NCBI GenBank assembly: GCA_001464315.1
Contig: LNFK01000033.1
Span: 1 to 64,000 of the forward strand
Length of the DNA: 64,000 nucleotides
Direction of reading: 5' to 3'
DNA from: Sphingomonadales bacterium Ga0077559
GTDB taxonomy: Bacteria > Pseudomonadota > Alphaproteobacteria > Sphingomonadales > Sphingomonadaceae
In this document: positions 26,552-36,089 of the stretch, piece by piece
Layout of the letters: each line of letters begins with the position of its first letter
Numbering within the stretch: the first letter of the stretch is position 1
Notes under the pieces: model-generated
Told to the model about the DNA's origin: nothing
The model's database searches: none
Seen by the model: only the letters and a program-made list of their open reading frames with translations
Program-made: the position numbers and the translations under genes

Positions 26552-27889
26552 ATGCCTGACCACGCAATCTCCAATAACCCCACCGTTCAGGCGCAGCTTG
26601 ACCGGCTGACTATGCTATCGCCCGGCCGCGATGTGCTGGGGTTGGAGCGCATCGCCACGCTGCTAGACCGCCTCGGCAATCCGCATCACGGCCTGCCGCC
26701 GGTTTTCCACGTGTCCGGTACCAACGGCAAAGGATCGACCTGCGCCTTCTTGCGCGGTGCGATCGAGGCGGCGGGGCTCACCACCCATGTCTATTCCAGC
26801 CCGCATCTAGTTCGATTTAACGAGCGGATCAGGGTCGCGGGAAAGCTGATTGACGACGAGACGCTCTCGGCTTTGCTCTCGGAAGTGCTGGACCATGCAG
26901 AAGGGCTGGAGGCCAGCTTTTTCGAAGTCACCACCGCCGTTGCTTTCCTTGCCTTCGCCCGATCGCCAGCAGACGCCTGCATAATCGAGGTTGGCCTTGG
27001 CGGCAGGCTCGACGCGACGAACGTCCTGGTTTCCCCTGCGATTTGCGGCATTGCATCGCTTGGCATCGACCATGAAGCGTTTTTGCTGGCACCAGAGGAA
27101 GGAACCCCTGCCGCTCCGCTCGACCGGATCGCCTTCGAAAAGGCGGGCATTGCCAAGTCCGGCGTGCCGTTGGTGACCCAGAAATATTCCGCTTCGTTGG
27201 CGAATACCATTGCCGCGCAAGCCAAATTGACGGGAGCAAAATTACTGGCGCGCGGCGATATCTGGGATGCAGTCAGCTATGAAGGCTGCCTGCATTACCG
27301 CGACGAGGCTGGCAAACTCAGCCTCCCCCTTCCCCGGATGACCGGCGCGCATCAGGCGGATAACGCCACGCTCGCCATCGCCATGCTGCGCCATCAATCG
27401 GCGATTGTAGTCCCCGAAGCGGCTTTATCCGCAGCGATGGAATGGACCCGCTGGCCCGCGCGGATGCAGTTGCTTGGGCCTGGACCACTGACCGCCTTGC
27501 TTCCCGAAGGATCGACCATATGGTTAGACGGCGGCCACAACCCCGATGCCGGCGCTGCGATTGCCAAGACGATTGAGGATGGCCCGCCGGTACACGTCAT
27601 CATCGGCATGTTGAAGAACAAGGACGCGCTCGGTTTCCTCAAACCCTTCGCGCACAAAATTGCCTCGCTACACGCAGTGCCGATACCGGGACACGAGCAT
27701 CATGATCCCGCCGACCTGTGCCAGTCATTGCAGGACAAACTAGACATCGCACATACAGACAGGTCACATGATGTCACCGTGTCACTCCGCCAACTGGCAG
27801 CGACCAGCGGTCCCGCAAATATCCTGATTTGCGGTTCACTCTATCTTGCCGGAGAGGTTTTGCGCCTTAACGAAGAAGTTCCAACCTAA
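26552..27889 (+). CDS. folC: Bifunctional folylpolyglutamate synthase / dihydrofolate synthase
   Basis: FolC adds glutamate to dihydropteroate and then extends folylpolyglutamate tails, using ATP. The 445-residue Mur-ligase-like protein has the P-loop HVSGTNGKGSTCAFL near residue 52, the YSSPHLVRFNERI segment, FEVTTAVAFLAFA, EVGLGGRLDATN, and the C-terminal-domain WLDGGHNPDAG. It follows accD after the palindromic repeat. Its stop overlaps the convergent AmpG-like gene by four bases. Confidence 0.97.
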   Translation: MPDHAISNNPTVQAQLDRLTMLSPGRDVLGLERIATLLDRLGNPHHGLPPVFHVSGTNGKGSTCAFLRGAIEAAGLTTHVYSSPHLVRFNERIRVAGKLIDDETLSALLSEVLDHAEGLEASFFEVTTAVAFLAFARSPADACIIEVGLGGRLDATNVLVSPAICGIASLGIDHEAFLLAPEEGTPAAPLDRIAFEKAGIAKSGVPLVTQKYSASLANTIAAQAKLTGAKLLARGDIWDAVSYEGCLHYRDEAGKLSLPLPRMTGAHQADNATLAIAMLRHQSAIVVPEAALSAAMEWTRWPARMQLLGPGPLTALLPEGSTIWLDGGHNPDAGAAIAKTIEDGPPVHVIIGMLKNKDALGFLKPFAHKIASLHAVPIPGHEHHDPADLCQSLQDKLDIAHTDRSHDVTVSLRQLAATSGPANILICGSLYLAGEVLRLNEEVPT

Positions 27890-29442
27890 GCGACCCTCGC
27901 TGGCTGCCCCTTCCAAGCCAGCAACCCGCCTGCCACCAACACGCCTGCAAAAAACGCGGTGATGCTATTGGCAAACTCAAGCGGACCCGACAGCAGCAAT
28001 CCGATCAACCCTGCGACCACCAGCAGGAACCCCGCGATCCTGATCGGCCCCACTGGCTCCCTCAGCTTGGTTTCATCAACCGCTTCGGTCTGACGGATTC
28101 CCTGTACAACATACCCCTTGCTCCACAACAGCCACAGCAGGAACATGCCCGGGATCGCAGCAACGATGGTGAAGCCCCAGAACCAGAACCAGCCTACATT
28201 TTCGGCAATGATGCCCGCAGGACCGGCCATGAAAGTCCGCCCAACGCCGGCAAAGGACGATAGCAGTGCGAACTGGGTTGCGGTGTAAGCGATGCTCGAT
28301 AGCCCCGACAGATAGGTCGCGAACACGGTTAGCCCGATGCCGCTGGTCAGATTCTCGGTGCAGATTGCCGCGACCATCATCCAGTAACTGTTACCGCTTG
28401 CAGCAAGTAGCATGAACATGCCGTTCGAGAACATCATGAGCAGGCCGGATATTAGCAGAGCCCGGCCCATGCCGAGCCAAAGAATAAACGGCGCGCCCAA
28501 GGCGGATCCAACGATCAACGCGCCAAAGCCCCATAGCTTGTTCGCGGTAATATAATCGGTGTCGGAAAAGCCGAGATCGACTATCATCGGGCTAAGCATC
28601 GCCTGACCCATCGCGTCGCCGACTTTATAAACCAGCACGAAGCCCAAGATGATAAACGCGCCGTGCCGCGTCAGAAATTCGCGGAACGGGTTGACGACGG
28701 CTTCGGTCAACCACTGACCCGGTGTCTTGCCCGCGACATGCGAATAGCGGTCGACGAACTTGCCGGGCCCGGCCCATAATGCACCGATGATCGCGGGAAT
28801 GATGCAGAAAGCGGTGAGGCCGTAAGCGGTCGCCCAGCCAAGGCCAAGCCCCTCATTCGAAGCAAAATAGATCGTGCCAGCACCCGCAATCAGGTTACCG
28901 GTGCGATAGCCGAACTGGTTGGTCGCGGTGCCGTGCGCGAATTCATCCTCTTCAAGGATTTCGATACGATAGGCATCGATCACGATGTCCTGCGTCGCCG
29001 ACAGAAAGGCGGTGATCAGGGCCCAGATCGCGAACAGCCCCATATTGCCCTGCTGCGGATTGCTCGCGCCCAGTTGCCAGATCGAGAAAAACAGCAACGC
29101 TTGAATGAAGAACAGCCAGCCGCGCCGCTGCCCGAATGTCTTGGTCAAAAACGGCAACGGCAATTTGTCGACCAACGGTGCCCAAAGAAACTTGATCGTG
29201 TACGGAATGCCGAGCGCCACCATGAAGCCGATGGTCGCAGTATCAATGCCGATCCTTGCCAGCCAAAAAGTCATCGTCGCGATCAACAGCGTCAACGGAA
29301 ATCCGCTCGAAACGCCGAGCAGAAAGGCGATAGCGGGATTCTTGCGCAAATAGGGGCGGAACGTCTTGCTGGTTGTCGCAACAAGCGCGACCGCCGCCAA
29401 TATGCCGACGAAAATCAAGAAACGTTGTAAATCAACCGACAT
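27886..29442 (-). CDS. AmpG-like MFS transporter (muropeptide permease family)
   Basis: The 518-residue protein has 12 or more hydrophobic helices. The AmpG subfamily pattern is visible: LLGVSSGFPLTLLIATMTFWLARIGI near 40, GIPYTIKFLWAPLVDKLPLP near 78, GQRRGWLF, and SATQDIVIDAYRIEIL near 168. AmpG permeases import anhydromuropeptides for cell-wall recycling; the substrate here is inferred from family only. GGAGGGG precedes the ATG. It is convergent with folC (4-bp overlap) and divergent from the pseudouridine synthase gene. No ampC or other beta-lactamase gene is nearby. Confidence 0.85.
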   Translation of the reverse strand: MSVDLQRFLIFVGILAAVALVATTSKTFRPYLRKNPAIAFLLGVSSGFPLTLLIATMTFWLARIGIDTATIGFMVALGIPYTIKFLWAPLVDKLPLPFLTKTFGQRRGWLFFIQALLFFSIWQLGASNPQQGNMGLFAIWALITAFLSATQDIVIDAYRIEILEEDEFAHGTATNQFGYRTGNLIAGAGTIYFASNEGLGLGWATAYGLTAFCIIPAIIGALWAGPGKFVDRYSHVAGKTPGQWLTEAVVNPFREFLTRHGAFIILGFVLVYKVGDAMGQAMLSPMIVDLGFSDTDYITANKLWGFGALIVGSALGAPFILWLGMGRALLISGLLMMFSNGMFMLLAASGNSYWMMVAAICTENLTSGIGLTVFATYLSGLSSIAYTATQFALLSSFAGVGRTFMAGPAGIIAENVGWFWFWGFTIVAAIPGMFLLWLLWSKGYVVQGIRQTEAVDETKLREPVGPIRIAGFLLVVAGLIGLLLSGPLEFANSITAFFAGVLVAGGLLAWKGQPARVA

Positions 29443-29551
29443 GCGGACCCCTCCGAATTTGTTAGCGGAATGACTAACGGCATTTTCCTGAATGGCAAAT
29501 GGCTATAACCGTCACGTGACTTTTGTCCGCAACTAGGGCAAAGGCGCGCGC

Positions 29552-30400
29552 ATGGCTCAACCTCCCACCCGTCCCCCTGCCCGTCCGATGAAACCTGTCA
29601 AACTGCGTTGGGATACCAAACCGGTTCGCAAACCCCGCCCCAATGCTGCGCCGTCAAAAGGTGCGCTGGAACGCGAAGAGGGGGAGGAGCGGATTGCAAA
29701 ATTGCTGGCGCGCGCAGGTGTTGCCTCACGCCGCGAAATCGAGCGGATGATTGCCGACGGCCGGATAACGCTCAATGGTGAGAAGGTCGAGACGCCTGCC
29801 ACGTTGCTGAAATCGCTTCATGGCGTGGCAGTAGACGGCAAGGCTGTTGGCCAGCCCGCGCCGACGCAGCTATATCTGTTTCATAAACCCGAGGGCTGCC
29901 TGACCGCCGAGCGCGATTTTAGCGGGCGCAAGACGATTTACGATGTGCTACCGAAAGACTTGCCGCGGTTGATGCCTATTGGACGGCTCGATTTGAATAC
30001 CGAGGGCTTGCTGCTGCTCACCAATGATGGTGAGTTCAAGAGGCAGATGGAATTGCCCTCGACCGGCGTCGAACGCTCGTACCGCGCGCGTTGTTTTGGC
30101 GAGGTGTCGCAAGACCAGCTGGAAGAACTCATCCACGGAATTGAGATTGAGGGCGTGAAATACGGCAAAATTGACGCTAATCTCGAACGCCGAACCGGCC
30201 GCAATGGCTGGCTCGAAATGACACTAACTGAAGGCAAGAACCGCGAAGTCCGCCGCGTGTTGGAACATCTCGGCCTCGAAGTCAGCCGCTTGATCCGTAC
30301 GCGCTACGGACCGTTCGTTCTCGGCGACATGGCCCCCGGCACCGTCGGCGAAGTGCGGCGGATAGACCTAATCGAGTTTCGGAATACGTTGAAAAAATGA
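29552..30400 (+). CDS. rluB: RsuA/RluB-family rRNA pseudouridine synthase
   Basis: The 282-residue protein has a basic Pro-rich N-terminus (about 1-40), an S4 RNA-binding domain (about 47-95, RIAKLLARAGVASRREIERMI) and the catalytic domain with GRLDLNTEGLLLLTNDG, whose Asp is the nucleophile. The KNREVRR motif marks the RsuA/RluB/E/F group. Length and the S4 domain favour RluB, which modifies 23S rRNA U2605, but RsuA-like specificity is possible. Its stop overlaps rsmD (ATGA), so two rRNA-modifying enzymes are coupled. Confidence 0.9.
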   Translation: MAQPPTRPPARPMKPVKLRWDTKPVRKPRPNAAPSKGALEREEGEERIAKLLARAGVASRREIERMIADGRITLNGEKVETPATLLKSLHGVAVDGKAVGQPAPTQLYLFHKPEGCLTAERDFSGRKTIYDVLPKDLPRLMPIGRLDLNTEGLLLLTNDGEFKRQMELPSTGVERSYRARCFGEVSQDQLEELIHGIEIEGVKYGKIDANLERRTGRNGWLEMTLTEGKNREVRRVLEHLGLEVSRLIRTRYGPFVLGDMAPGTVGEVRRIDLIEFRNTLKK

Positions 30401-30948
30401 GGATCATATCCGGCGCATGGCGCTCGCGCCCACTCATCGCCCCCAAGGGCGCGACCACCCGCCCAACCGCTGACAGAACGCGCGAGACATTGTTTTCGAT
30501 GCTCGCCAGCCGACTAGGTTCGTTTGAGGACCTCGCGGTACTCGACCTGTTCGCAGGATCGGGCGCGCTGGGGCTGGAGGCCTTGTCACGCGGTGCCGCT
30601 TCGTGCACCTTCGTCGAAAGTGACGCGGCAGCACTCAAGGCCCTCGAAACCAATATCGAGAAACTCGGTGCAAAGCTGAGATCGGACATCCGCCGTTCTT
30701 CGGTGCTTTCGCTAGGAAGCGCGATCAAGCCTTTCGACGTCATCCTGATGGACCCGCCTTATGCCAGCGGCGCAGGCTCGGTTGCGCTCGACAAATTGGG
30801 CCGCTTGGGCTGGTTTGCGCCGTCCGCGTGGATCAGCATCGAGACAAGCAACAAAGAAGATGTCGACGTGAAAGGCTTTGTGATCGAAAATGTTCGAAAT
30901 GTCGGCAAGGCGCGGCTAACGCTGCTTCGTCCGGACGAAAACGCCTAA
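30397..30948 (+). CDS. rsmD: 16S rRNA (guanine966-N2)-methyltransferase RsmD
   Basis: The 183-residue SAM-dependent enzyme methylates G966 of 16S rRNA. It starts MRIISGAWRSRPL, has TRPTADRTRETLFSML, motif I VLDLFAGSGALGLEALSRGA, and the catalytic MDPPYA (motif IV). Length is normal. It is coupled (ATGA) to the rluB-like gene; a hairpin lies directly after the stop. Confidence 0.96.
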   Translation: MRIISGAWRSRPLIAPKGATTRPTADRTRETLFSMLASRLGSFEDLAVLDLFAGSGALGLEALSRGAASCTFVESDAAALKALETNIEKLGAKLRSDIRRSSVLSLGSAIKPFDVILMDPPYASGAGSVALDKLGRLGWFAPSAWISIETSNKEDVDVKGFVIENVRNVGKARLTLLRPDENA

Positions 30949-30978
30949 CAGGCTCCGCGTCATCGACGCCGAGCCTGT
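30948..30978. terminator. Hairpin between convergent rsmD and the Pro-rich protein gene
   Basis: An 8-bp perfect outer stem (ACAGGCTC / GAGCCTGT) encloses a 5-bp stem (GCGTC / GACGC). It begins at the last base of the rsmD stop codon and ends 8 bp before the stop of the convergent gene. There is no T-run, so it is only a possible bidirectional terminator. Confidence 0.45.
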
Positions 30979-30986
30979 CCGGTAAA

Positions 30987-31430
30987 CTAACGCGGTTTGC
31001 GCACCGACTTTGGACCTTCGCCTGGGTTGCGGCAGCTGTCCTGCACCGTACGGCTGCACAGCGGATATTCCTTGGTCGCGGCTTGCGGTTTCATCATCGC
31101 GATGGTTGTGCCGCCACTTTGTGCCGTGCCCGAACTAGCCGATGGCGGGGTCGCCATTGGTCCCATTGGCGCATCGGTGCTGCCTTGGGGTTGCTGCATC
31201 GTTTCGGGAGCGGGAGGCACAAGTGGGTCGCCTGTTTGCGGCATAGGCATCGGCTCGCCCGGCTGCGGCGGTGCGGGCTCTGCTGGCAGCATGGGTTCAG
31301 AAGGCGCTATTGGGTCTACGGGTGCCATGGGATCGGCAGGCGGCGGCGCCATGTCCTGCGCCATTACTGCAATCGGGCTGACCGCGATGCACGCGGCGAG
31401 GCCAAGGCTCTTGAGCAATTTGCTTTGCAT
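30987..31430 (-). CDS. Exported Pro/Met-rich protein of unknown function
   Basis: The 147-residue product begins with a clear signal peptide (KLLKSLGLAACIAVSPIAVMA, cleavage before QD). About 70 residues of low-complexity Pro/Met/Ala/Glu repeats of the type DPxAPxEPM follow. A conserved-looking C-terminal segment has two Cys (EYPLCSRTVQDSCRNPGEG), which could form a disulfide in the periplasm. I recognise similar short secreted proteins in sphingomonads but no function. AGGAGA precedes the ATG. It is convergent with rsmD and divergent from the helicase gene. Confidence 0.75.
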   Translation of the reverse strand: MQSKLLKSLGLAACIAVSPIAVMAQDMAPPPADPMAPVDPIAPSEPMLPAEPAPPQPGEPMPMPQTGDPLVPPAPETMQQPQGSTDAPMGPMATPPSASSGTAQSGGTTIAMMKPQAATKEYPLCSRTVQDSCRNPGEGPKSVRKPR

Positions 31431-31553
31431 TTTCTATCTCCTGCGCCCTGCTGCTCAGAGATAACGGAATGATAACCGACTGGTTCCACAACGCGCGCGT
31501 TTTGCGGCAAGCAGGTCTTGCCCTGCGTGCAATCGTTCCCTAACTGTTCACCG

Positions 31554-33842
31554 ATGCAGGAAAATCAGGTCCAGAACGAACCCCCTTGGTTGCGGGGGCT
31601 AAACCCGCCCCAGCGTGAGGCGGTGCTTACCACCGAAGGCCCAGTACTGCTGCTCGCAGGCGCGGGCACCGGCAAGACGGCGGCGCTCACAGCAAGGATG
31701 GCGCAAATCCTGTATTCGCGGCTCGCCTGGCCCTCCGAAATCCTCGCGGTGACCTTCACCAACAAGGCAGCGCGCGAGATGCGCGAGCGGATCGGCGCCA
31801 TGGTCGGCGAAGCGGTTGAGGGCATGCCGTGGCTTGGTACTTTCCACTCGATTGGCGCGAAAATACTCCGCCGCCACGCCGAAATTATCGGCCTGCAAAG
31901 TAACTTCACGATCATCGACATGGATGATCAAAACCGCCTGCTTAAACAGCTTATCCAGTCTGAGGATATCGACGACAAACGATTTCCGGCAAAGCAACTC
32001 GCCGGCCTGCTCGACAAATGGAAGAATGCGGGAAAATCGCCCGCCGACCTCGACGCCGCTGACGATGAGGCCTTCGCCAATGGCAAGGGCAAGAAGATGT
32101 ACGCGCTGTATCAAGCCCGCCTGCTTGCGCTCAACGCCTGCGATTTCGGCGACTTGCTGCTGCACGGGCTGAACCTGCTCAAGAATAACCGCGACATCCT
32201 CGAGAAATATCAGAGCGAGTTCAAATATATCCTCGTCGATGAATATCAGGACACCAACGCCGTCCAATATCTCTGGCTTCGTTTGCTCGCGCAAAAGCGC
32301 AAGAATATCTGCTGCGTCGGCGATGACGACCAGAGCATCTATTCATGGCGCGGCGCGGAGGTTGCGAACATCCTGCGTTTCGAGAAAGACTTCCCGGGCG
32401 CAAAGATCATCAAGCTTGAGCAAAATTACCGAAGCACACCGCATATCCTCGCCGCAGCATCGGGCCTGATTGATGCGAACAGCAGCCGCCTCGGCAAGAC
32501 CTTATGGACCGAACTCGACGAAGGCGAAAAGGTCCGCATCATAGGCGTGTGGGACGGCCCCGAAGAAGCACGCCGCGTCGGTGAGGAGATCGAGAGCCTT
32601 CAGTTCAAGGGCGAAAGCCTCGATTCCGTCGCCATCCTCGTGCGCGCGCAGCACCAGACGCGCGAATTTGAGGACCGGTTCATTCAGGTCGGGCTCAACT
32701 ACCGCATCGTCGGCGGTTTCCGCTTTTACGAACGCGCCGAAATCCGCGATGCCATCGCTTATCTGCGCGTGGTCAACCAACCCGCCGACGATCTCGCTTT
32801 CGAACGCATCGTCAATGTGCCGAAACGCGGCATTGGGGATAAGGCTGTGGAAAAGATCCACATCGTCGCCCGCGCCGAACGCGCGCCGCTGTCGATCGCT
32901 GCTGCCCGCCTTGTCGGCACCGACGAGCTGACCGGCAAGGCGCGCAAGTCATTGGCCGACCTCGTCGTCGACATCGCACGTTGGCGCGACGAGGCATCAC
33001 GCTCGACGCCCGCCGACCTGACGCGCATCATCATGGACGAAAGCGGCTACACTTCCGTTTTGCAAGCCGAACGCAGCGTCGAGGCCTCGGGCCGCCTCGA
33101 AAACCTGAACGAACTTGCGCGCGCGATGGAGGAATATGAAACGCTCGGTGATTTCCTCGAGCATGTCAGCCTGGTGATGGACAATGACCGCGGCGACACC
33201 GGCGCGAGCATCACAATCATGACCATCCACGCCGCAAAGGGCCTAGAATATGACAATGTGTTTCTGGTCGGGTGGGAAGACGGCATCTTCCCCTCACAAC
33301 GCGCGCTCGACGAAGGTGGGCTGGCGTCACTGGAGGAAGAACGCCGCCTGGCCTATGTCGCGATCACGCGGGCAAAGCGCAAATGCACGATCATCCACGC
33401 AGCCAACCGCCGCATTTACGGCCAGTGGACCAGCAGCATCCCAAGCCGCTTCATCGAAGAACTCCCGCTCGACCATATCGAGGCAGAGCAAACGATGACC
33501 GGCGGCGCGTCCCTATGGCGCGCAAATTGGAATGAACAGGCCGACCCTTTCGCGCATCTGGCTGCCGCGAACCAAGGCCGCAGCAACGCAAGAGGCCCCG
33601 GCTGGCAACGCGCGGCGACGAGTGGAGGGTTCAATCCAAGACCGCAGCGCGTGGCTGAAAACACGCGGAGCGCGGTGAGTTTGGGCAACAAGGGCCGAAG
33701 CGACCTGAGCGTCGGGATGCGCGTGTTCCACGAGAAGTTCGGTTATGGCGAGATTGCGGAGATTGAAGGCAACAAGCTGGAGATCGACTTCGAAAAGGCC
33801 GGACGGAAGCGGGTTATGGATAGTTTTGTGAGCGTGGGGTGA
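31554..33842 (+). CDS. uvrD: UvrD/PcrA-type ATP-dependent DNA helicase
   Basis: The 762-residue superfamily 1A helicase unwinds DNA 3'-5' in repair and replication-fork processing. Motifs in order: Q-motif LNPPQREAV, Walker A LLAGAGTGKTAAL, motif Ia TFTNKAAREM, motif II LVDEYQDTN, motif III VGDDDQSIYSWRGA, motif IV LEQNYRST, motif V TIHAAKGLEYDNVFLVG and motif VI RRLAYVAITRAK. The C-terminus carries the Tudor-like tail (VFHEKFGYGEIAEIEG) typical of PcrA/UvrD. I choose ATG 31554 (MQENQVQNEPP) over the upstream TTG of the track; neither has a good ribosome site. Confidence 0.94.
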   Translation: MQENQVQNEPPWLRGLNPPQREAVLTTEGPVLLLAGAGTGKTAALTARMAQILYSRLAWPSEILAVTFTNKAAREMRERIGAMVGEAVEGMPWLGTFHSIGAKILRRHAEIIGLQSNFTIIDMDDQNRLLKQLIQSEDIDDKRFPAKQLAGLLDKWKNAGKSPADLDAADDEAFANGKGKKMYALYQARLLALNACDFGDLLLHGLNLLKNNRDILEKYQSEFKYILVDEYQDTNAVQYLWLRLLAQKRKNICCVGDDDQSIYSWRGAEVANILRFEKDFPGAKIIKLEQNYRSTPHILAAASGLIDANSSRLGKTLWTELDEGEKVRIIGVWDGPEEARRVGEEIESLQFKGESLDSVAILVRAQHQTREFEDRFIQVGLNYRIVGGFRFYERAEIRDAIAYLRVVNQPADDLAFERIVNVPKRGIGDKAVEKIHIVARAERAPLSIAAARLVGTDELTGKARKSLADLVVDIARWRDEASRSTPADLTRIIMDESGYTSVLQAERSVEASGRLENLNELARAMEEYETLGDFLEHVSLVMDNDRGDTGASITIMTIHAAKGLEYDNVFLVGWEDGIFPSQRALDEGGLASLEEERRLAYVAITRAKRKCTIIHAANRRIYGQWTSSIPSRFIEELPLDHIEAEQTMTGGASLWRANWNEQADPFAHLAAANQGRSNARGPGWQRAATSGGFNPRPQRVAENTRSAVSLGNKGRSDLSVGMRVFHEKFGYGEIAEIEGNKLEIDFEKAGRKRVMDSFVSVG

Positions 33843-34019
33843 GGAACGGCTGTTCTGCATATTATCATTTTTAAGAATCACAACGACATTAGCTTAAGCA
33901 ATCAATTCTCCAAACCAGCAGCCAGATTTTATCGCCTTGCCCCTAAATTCATTGAATAATTTTCCGTAATCCAGATGTCGCCTTGTATCGGCGCAACCAT
34001 TTGGACTGTGACCAGCGAT

Positions 34020-34673
34020 ATGAGTTTAAATCAGCCAATCCTCTCTCCGCTGCCCCTTGCGGAATCCTTCGAAGCGGCAATTGTGGATCGTCGGAAAGCG
34101 GAACGGCAGTTATCGGTTTTTCTCTCCGCAAAATTGATGGTCAATGCCTTGGAGTGTCCGTGCCGGATTCAGAACCTATCTTCCCATGGAGCCAAGATCG
34201 AAACGCCGCTGGATTTGCGCATTGCAGAAGCAGTGACGATCGAGTTTCGGTCTGACCTTATTGCGCAGGGAAAGGTCCGGTGGCGGCAGGATAGTTCCGC
34301 AGGAATCGAATTCGCCGACAGATTTGATATCGACCGGCTGCTGAAAAGAATTATGCCTACCATATCTCGAGTGAAGCCGCGATCGCCGCGTTACCAATGC
34401 GCCATTGCAGCGACAATCACCAATGATGACGTCGATTATCTGTGTGAGGTCATCGATATCTCGACATCAGGATTGAAAGTATCCGGCTCAGGTCGATTGC
34501 GTCGTGGCGAAATCGTCACGGTTAAGGTCGAAGCCCTGCCACCGCATAAGGCGAAAGTGATTTGGTTTGAAGGCGATCATTGCGGCCTCAAGCTGCAAAA
34601 CCCCTTCACCTATGACGAAATCAGAGGGCGGCTGCTTATGGGGTTACCACTTACAGTTGGTGGCCGCTCGTGA
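34020..34673 (+). CDS. Tandem PilZ-domain protein (putative c-di-GMP receptor)
   Basis: From ATG 34020 the 217-residue protein appears to hold two PilZ units. The first has an RxxxR pair in RRKAERQ and NLSSHG (D/NxSxxG). The second has RVKPRSPRYQ and DISTSG. PilZ domains bind cyclic-di-GMP through these motifs. No membrane segment or output domain is visible, so it may act by protein contact. The track start at 33975 adds 15 residues without a better ribosome site. Its stop overlaps the GTG of the HD-GYP phosphodiesterase gene, so a receptor and a degrading enzyme are made together. Confidence 0.8.
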   Translation: MSLNQPILSPLPLAESFEAAIVDRRKAERQLSVFLSAKLMVNALECPCRIQNLSSHGAKIETPLDLRIAEAVTIEFRSDLIAQGKVRWRQDSSAGIEFADRFDIDRLLKRIMPTISRVKPRSPRYQCAIAATITNDDVDYLCEVIDISTSGLKVSGSGRLRRGEIVTVKVEALPPHKAKVIWFEGDHCGLKLQNPFTYDEIRGRLLMGLPLTVGGRS

Positions 34674-35929
34674 TTGTTCGCGTGCCAATCGATCAATTGC
34701 AAATTGGTATGTTTGTGCACGAGCTTGACCTGTCCTGGCACCGCCATCCCTTTCTGTTCAACAAATTCACGCTGCGATCCCAAAGAGAGATTGACGCGAT
34801 TTCGGAAACTGGCCTGCAATTTGTGGCCGTCGATATCACTAGGGGCATTGCGCCGCCCAAAATGCCCGGGCGAAAAACCGTTGGAGTCTCCGGTACCCGG
34901 CTCGATTCATCATCAGCTGCCGCTCAACCTGCCCGGCCGATTCCGCCAATATGCTCCAAGCTGGATCATGAACAGGAAGTGCGCAAGGCATCAAAACTCA
35001 TCAGCAAGTCAAAAAAGTCAGTGCTTAAATTGTTCGATGATGCTCGCCTTGGCAGAGCGGTAAACCACAAGAAAATGGTGCCGCTGATCGACCAGATTCT
35101 GGAAACCGTCGACAAGGACCCGTCGATCATCCTCAATGTTGCGCGGCTCAAAACGAAGGACGAATATACTTATCTACATTCGGTTTCGGTCTGCGCACTG
35201 ATGATGAATTTCGCGCGAAGGCTCAATCTGGGCGAGGATAAGGTGCGCGAACTCGGTATGGCGGGAATGCTTCACGACGTGGGAAAAATGGTCGTTCCCG
35301 AAATGATTCTGAACAAGCCGGGAAGGCTTGAGAATGACGAAATCGATATCGTCAGAACGCATCCTGCGATGGGGCACCAGATTTTATCCGCGTCCAAAAA
35401 CATCCACCCCACAGCGCTTGACGTCTGCCTAAATCACCACGAAAAAATGGATGGAACGGGCTACCCTAGCAAGCTCGACGGCAATGAGCTCAGCCTTGCC
35501 GCGCGCATGGCGGCGATATGCGACGTCTATGATGCCGTTACCTCGCAACGATCATATAATCAGCCATGGAGCGCATCGGAAGCTTTGGCGAGAATGCAGC
35601 AATGGACCGGCCATTTCGACCAGATTTTATTGCGTTCATTCATCGAAAGCCTCGGCATCATGCCCAAGGGATCGGTCGTCCGGCTTAGCAACCGTTCTTT
35701 GGCGATCGTAATCGGCGAAGACCCAGGTGATTTTGCGCAAGCCAAGGTGCGATCATTCTACGACCTTGAACGGCGAGACACAATCAATCCGTGCGACATT
35801 CAGCTTTCAAGAGCGCGACCCGATGTGAGTATCGTCTGTCAGGAAGATCCTAAAAAATTCGGTTTCAAGGATGATGAGCTTGTTGCGATCGCCGCCCTCG
35901 AAAATGTCCGAACGCTGGATTTGCTATAG
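34670..35929 (+). CDS. HD-GYP domain cyclic-di-GMP phosphodiesterase
   Basis: The 419-residue protein has an N-terminal DUF3391-like region (IDQLQIGMFVHELDLSWHRHPFLFNKF, 1-90), a helical linker, and an HD-GYP domain. The metal and signature residues are present: MLHDVGKM (HD), THPAMGHQIL, LNHHEKMDGTGYPSKL (HHExxDGxGYP) and ICDVYDAVTS. HD-GYP enzymes hydrolyse c-di-GMP to pGpG or GMP. GTG start overlapping the PilZ gene by four bases. Together with the EAL protein at 15.5 kb this window carries two likely c-di-GMP-degrading enzymes and no intact GGDEF. Confidence 0.93.
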   Translation: MIVRVPIDQLQIGMFVHELDLSWHRHPFLFNKFTLRSQREIDAISETGLQFVAVDITRGIAPPKMPGRKTVGVSGTRLDSSSAAAQPARPIPPICSKLDHEQEVRKASKLISKSKKSVLKLFDDARLGRAVNHKKMVPLIDQILETVDKDPSIILNVARLKTKDEYTYLHSVSVCALMMNFARRLNLGEDKVRELGMAGMLHDVGKMVVPEMILNKPGRLENDEIDIVRTHPAMGHQILSASKNIHPTALDVCLNHHEKMDGTGYPSKLDGNELSLAARMAAICDVYDAVTSQRSYNQPWSASEALARMQQWTGHFDQILLRSFIESLGIMPKGSVVRLSNRSLAIVIGEDPGDFAQAKVRSFYDLERRDTINPCDIQLSRARPDVSIVCQEDPKKFGFKDDELVAIAALENVRTLDLL

Positions 35930-36089
35930 TGCTTAAAACTCCGGCATCGCTCGGTCCGAGCTCTGGCGCGCTGCCAAAATCAACGCCTTTAACCGCTCCC
36001 CCTGCAAACCAGGCTGGACGATTGCACTGATGGAACTTGGCTGCCCCTCGCCCGTTTGCCTTGCTCCCCCTTTCCCAAGGAACAATCGT

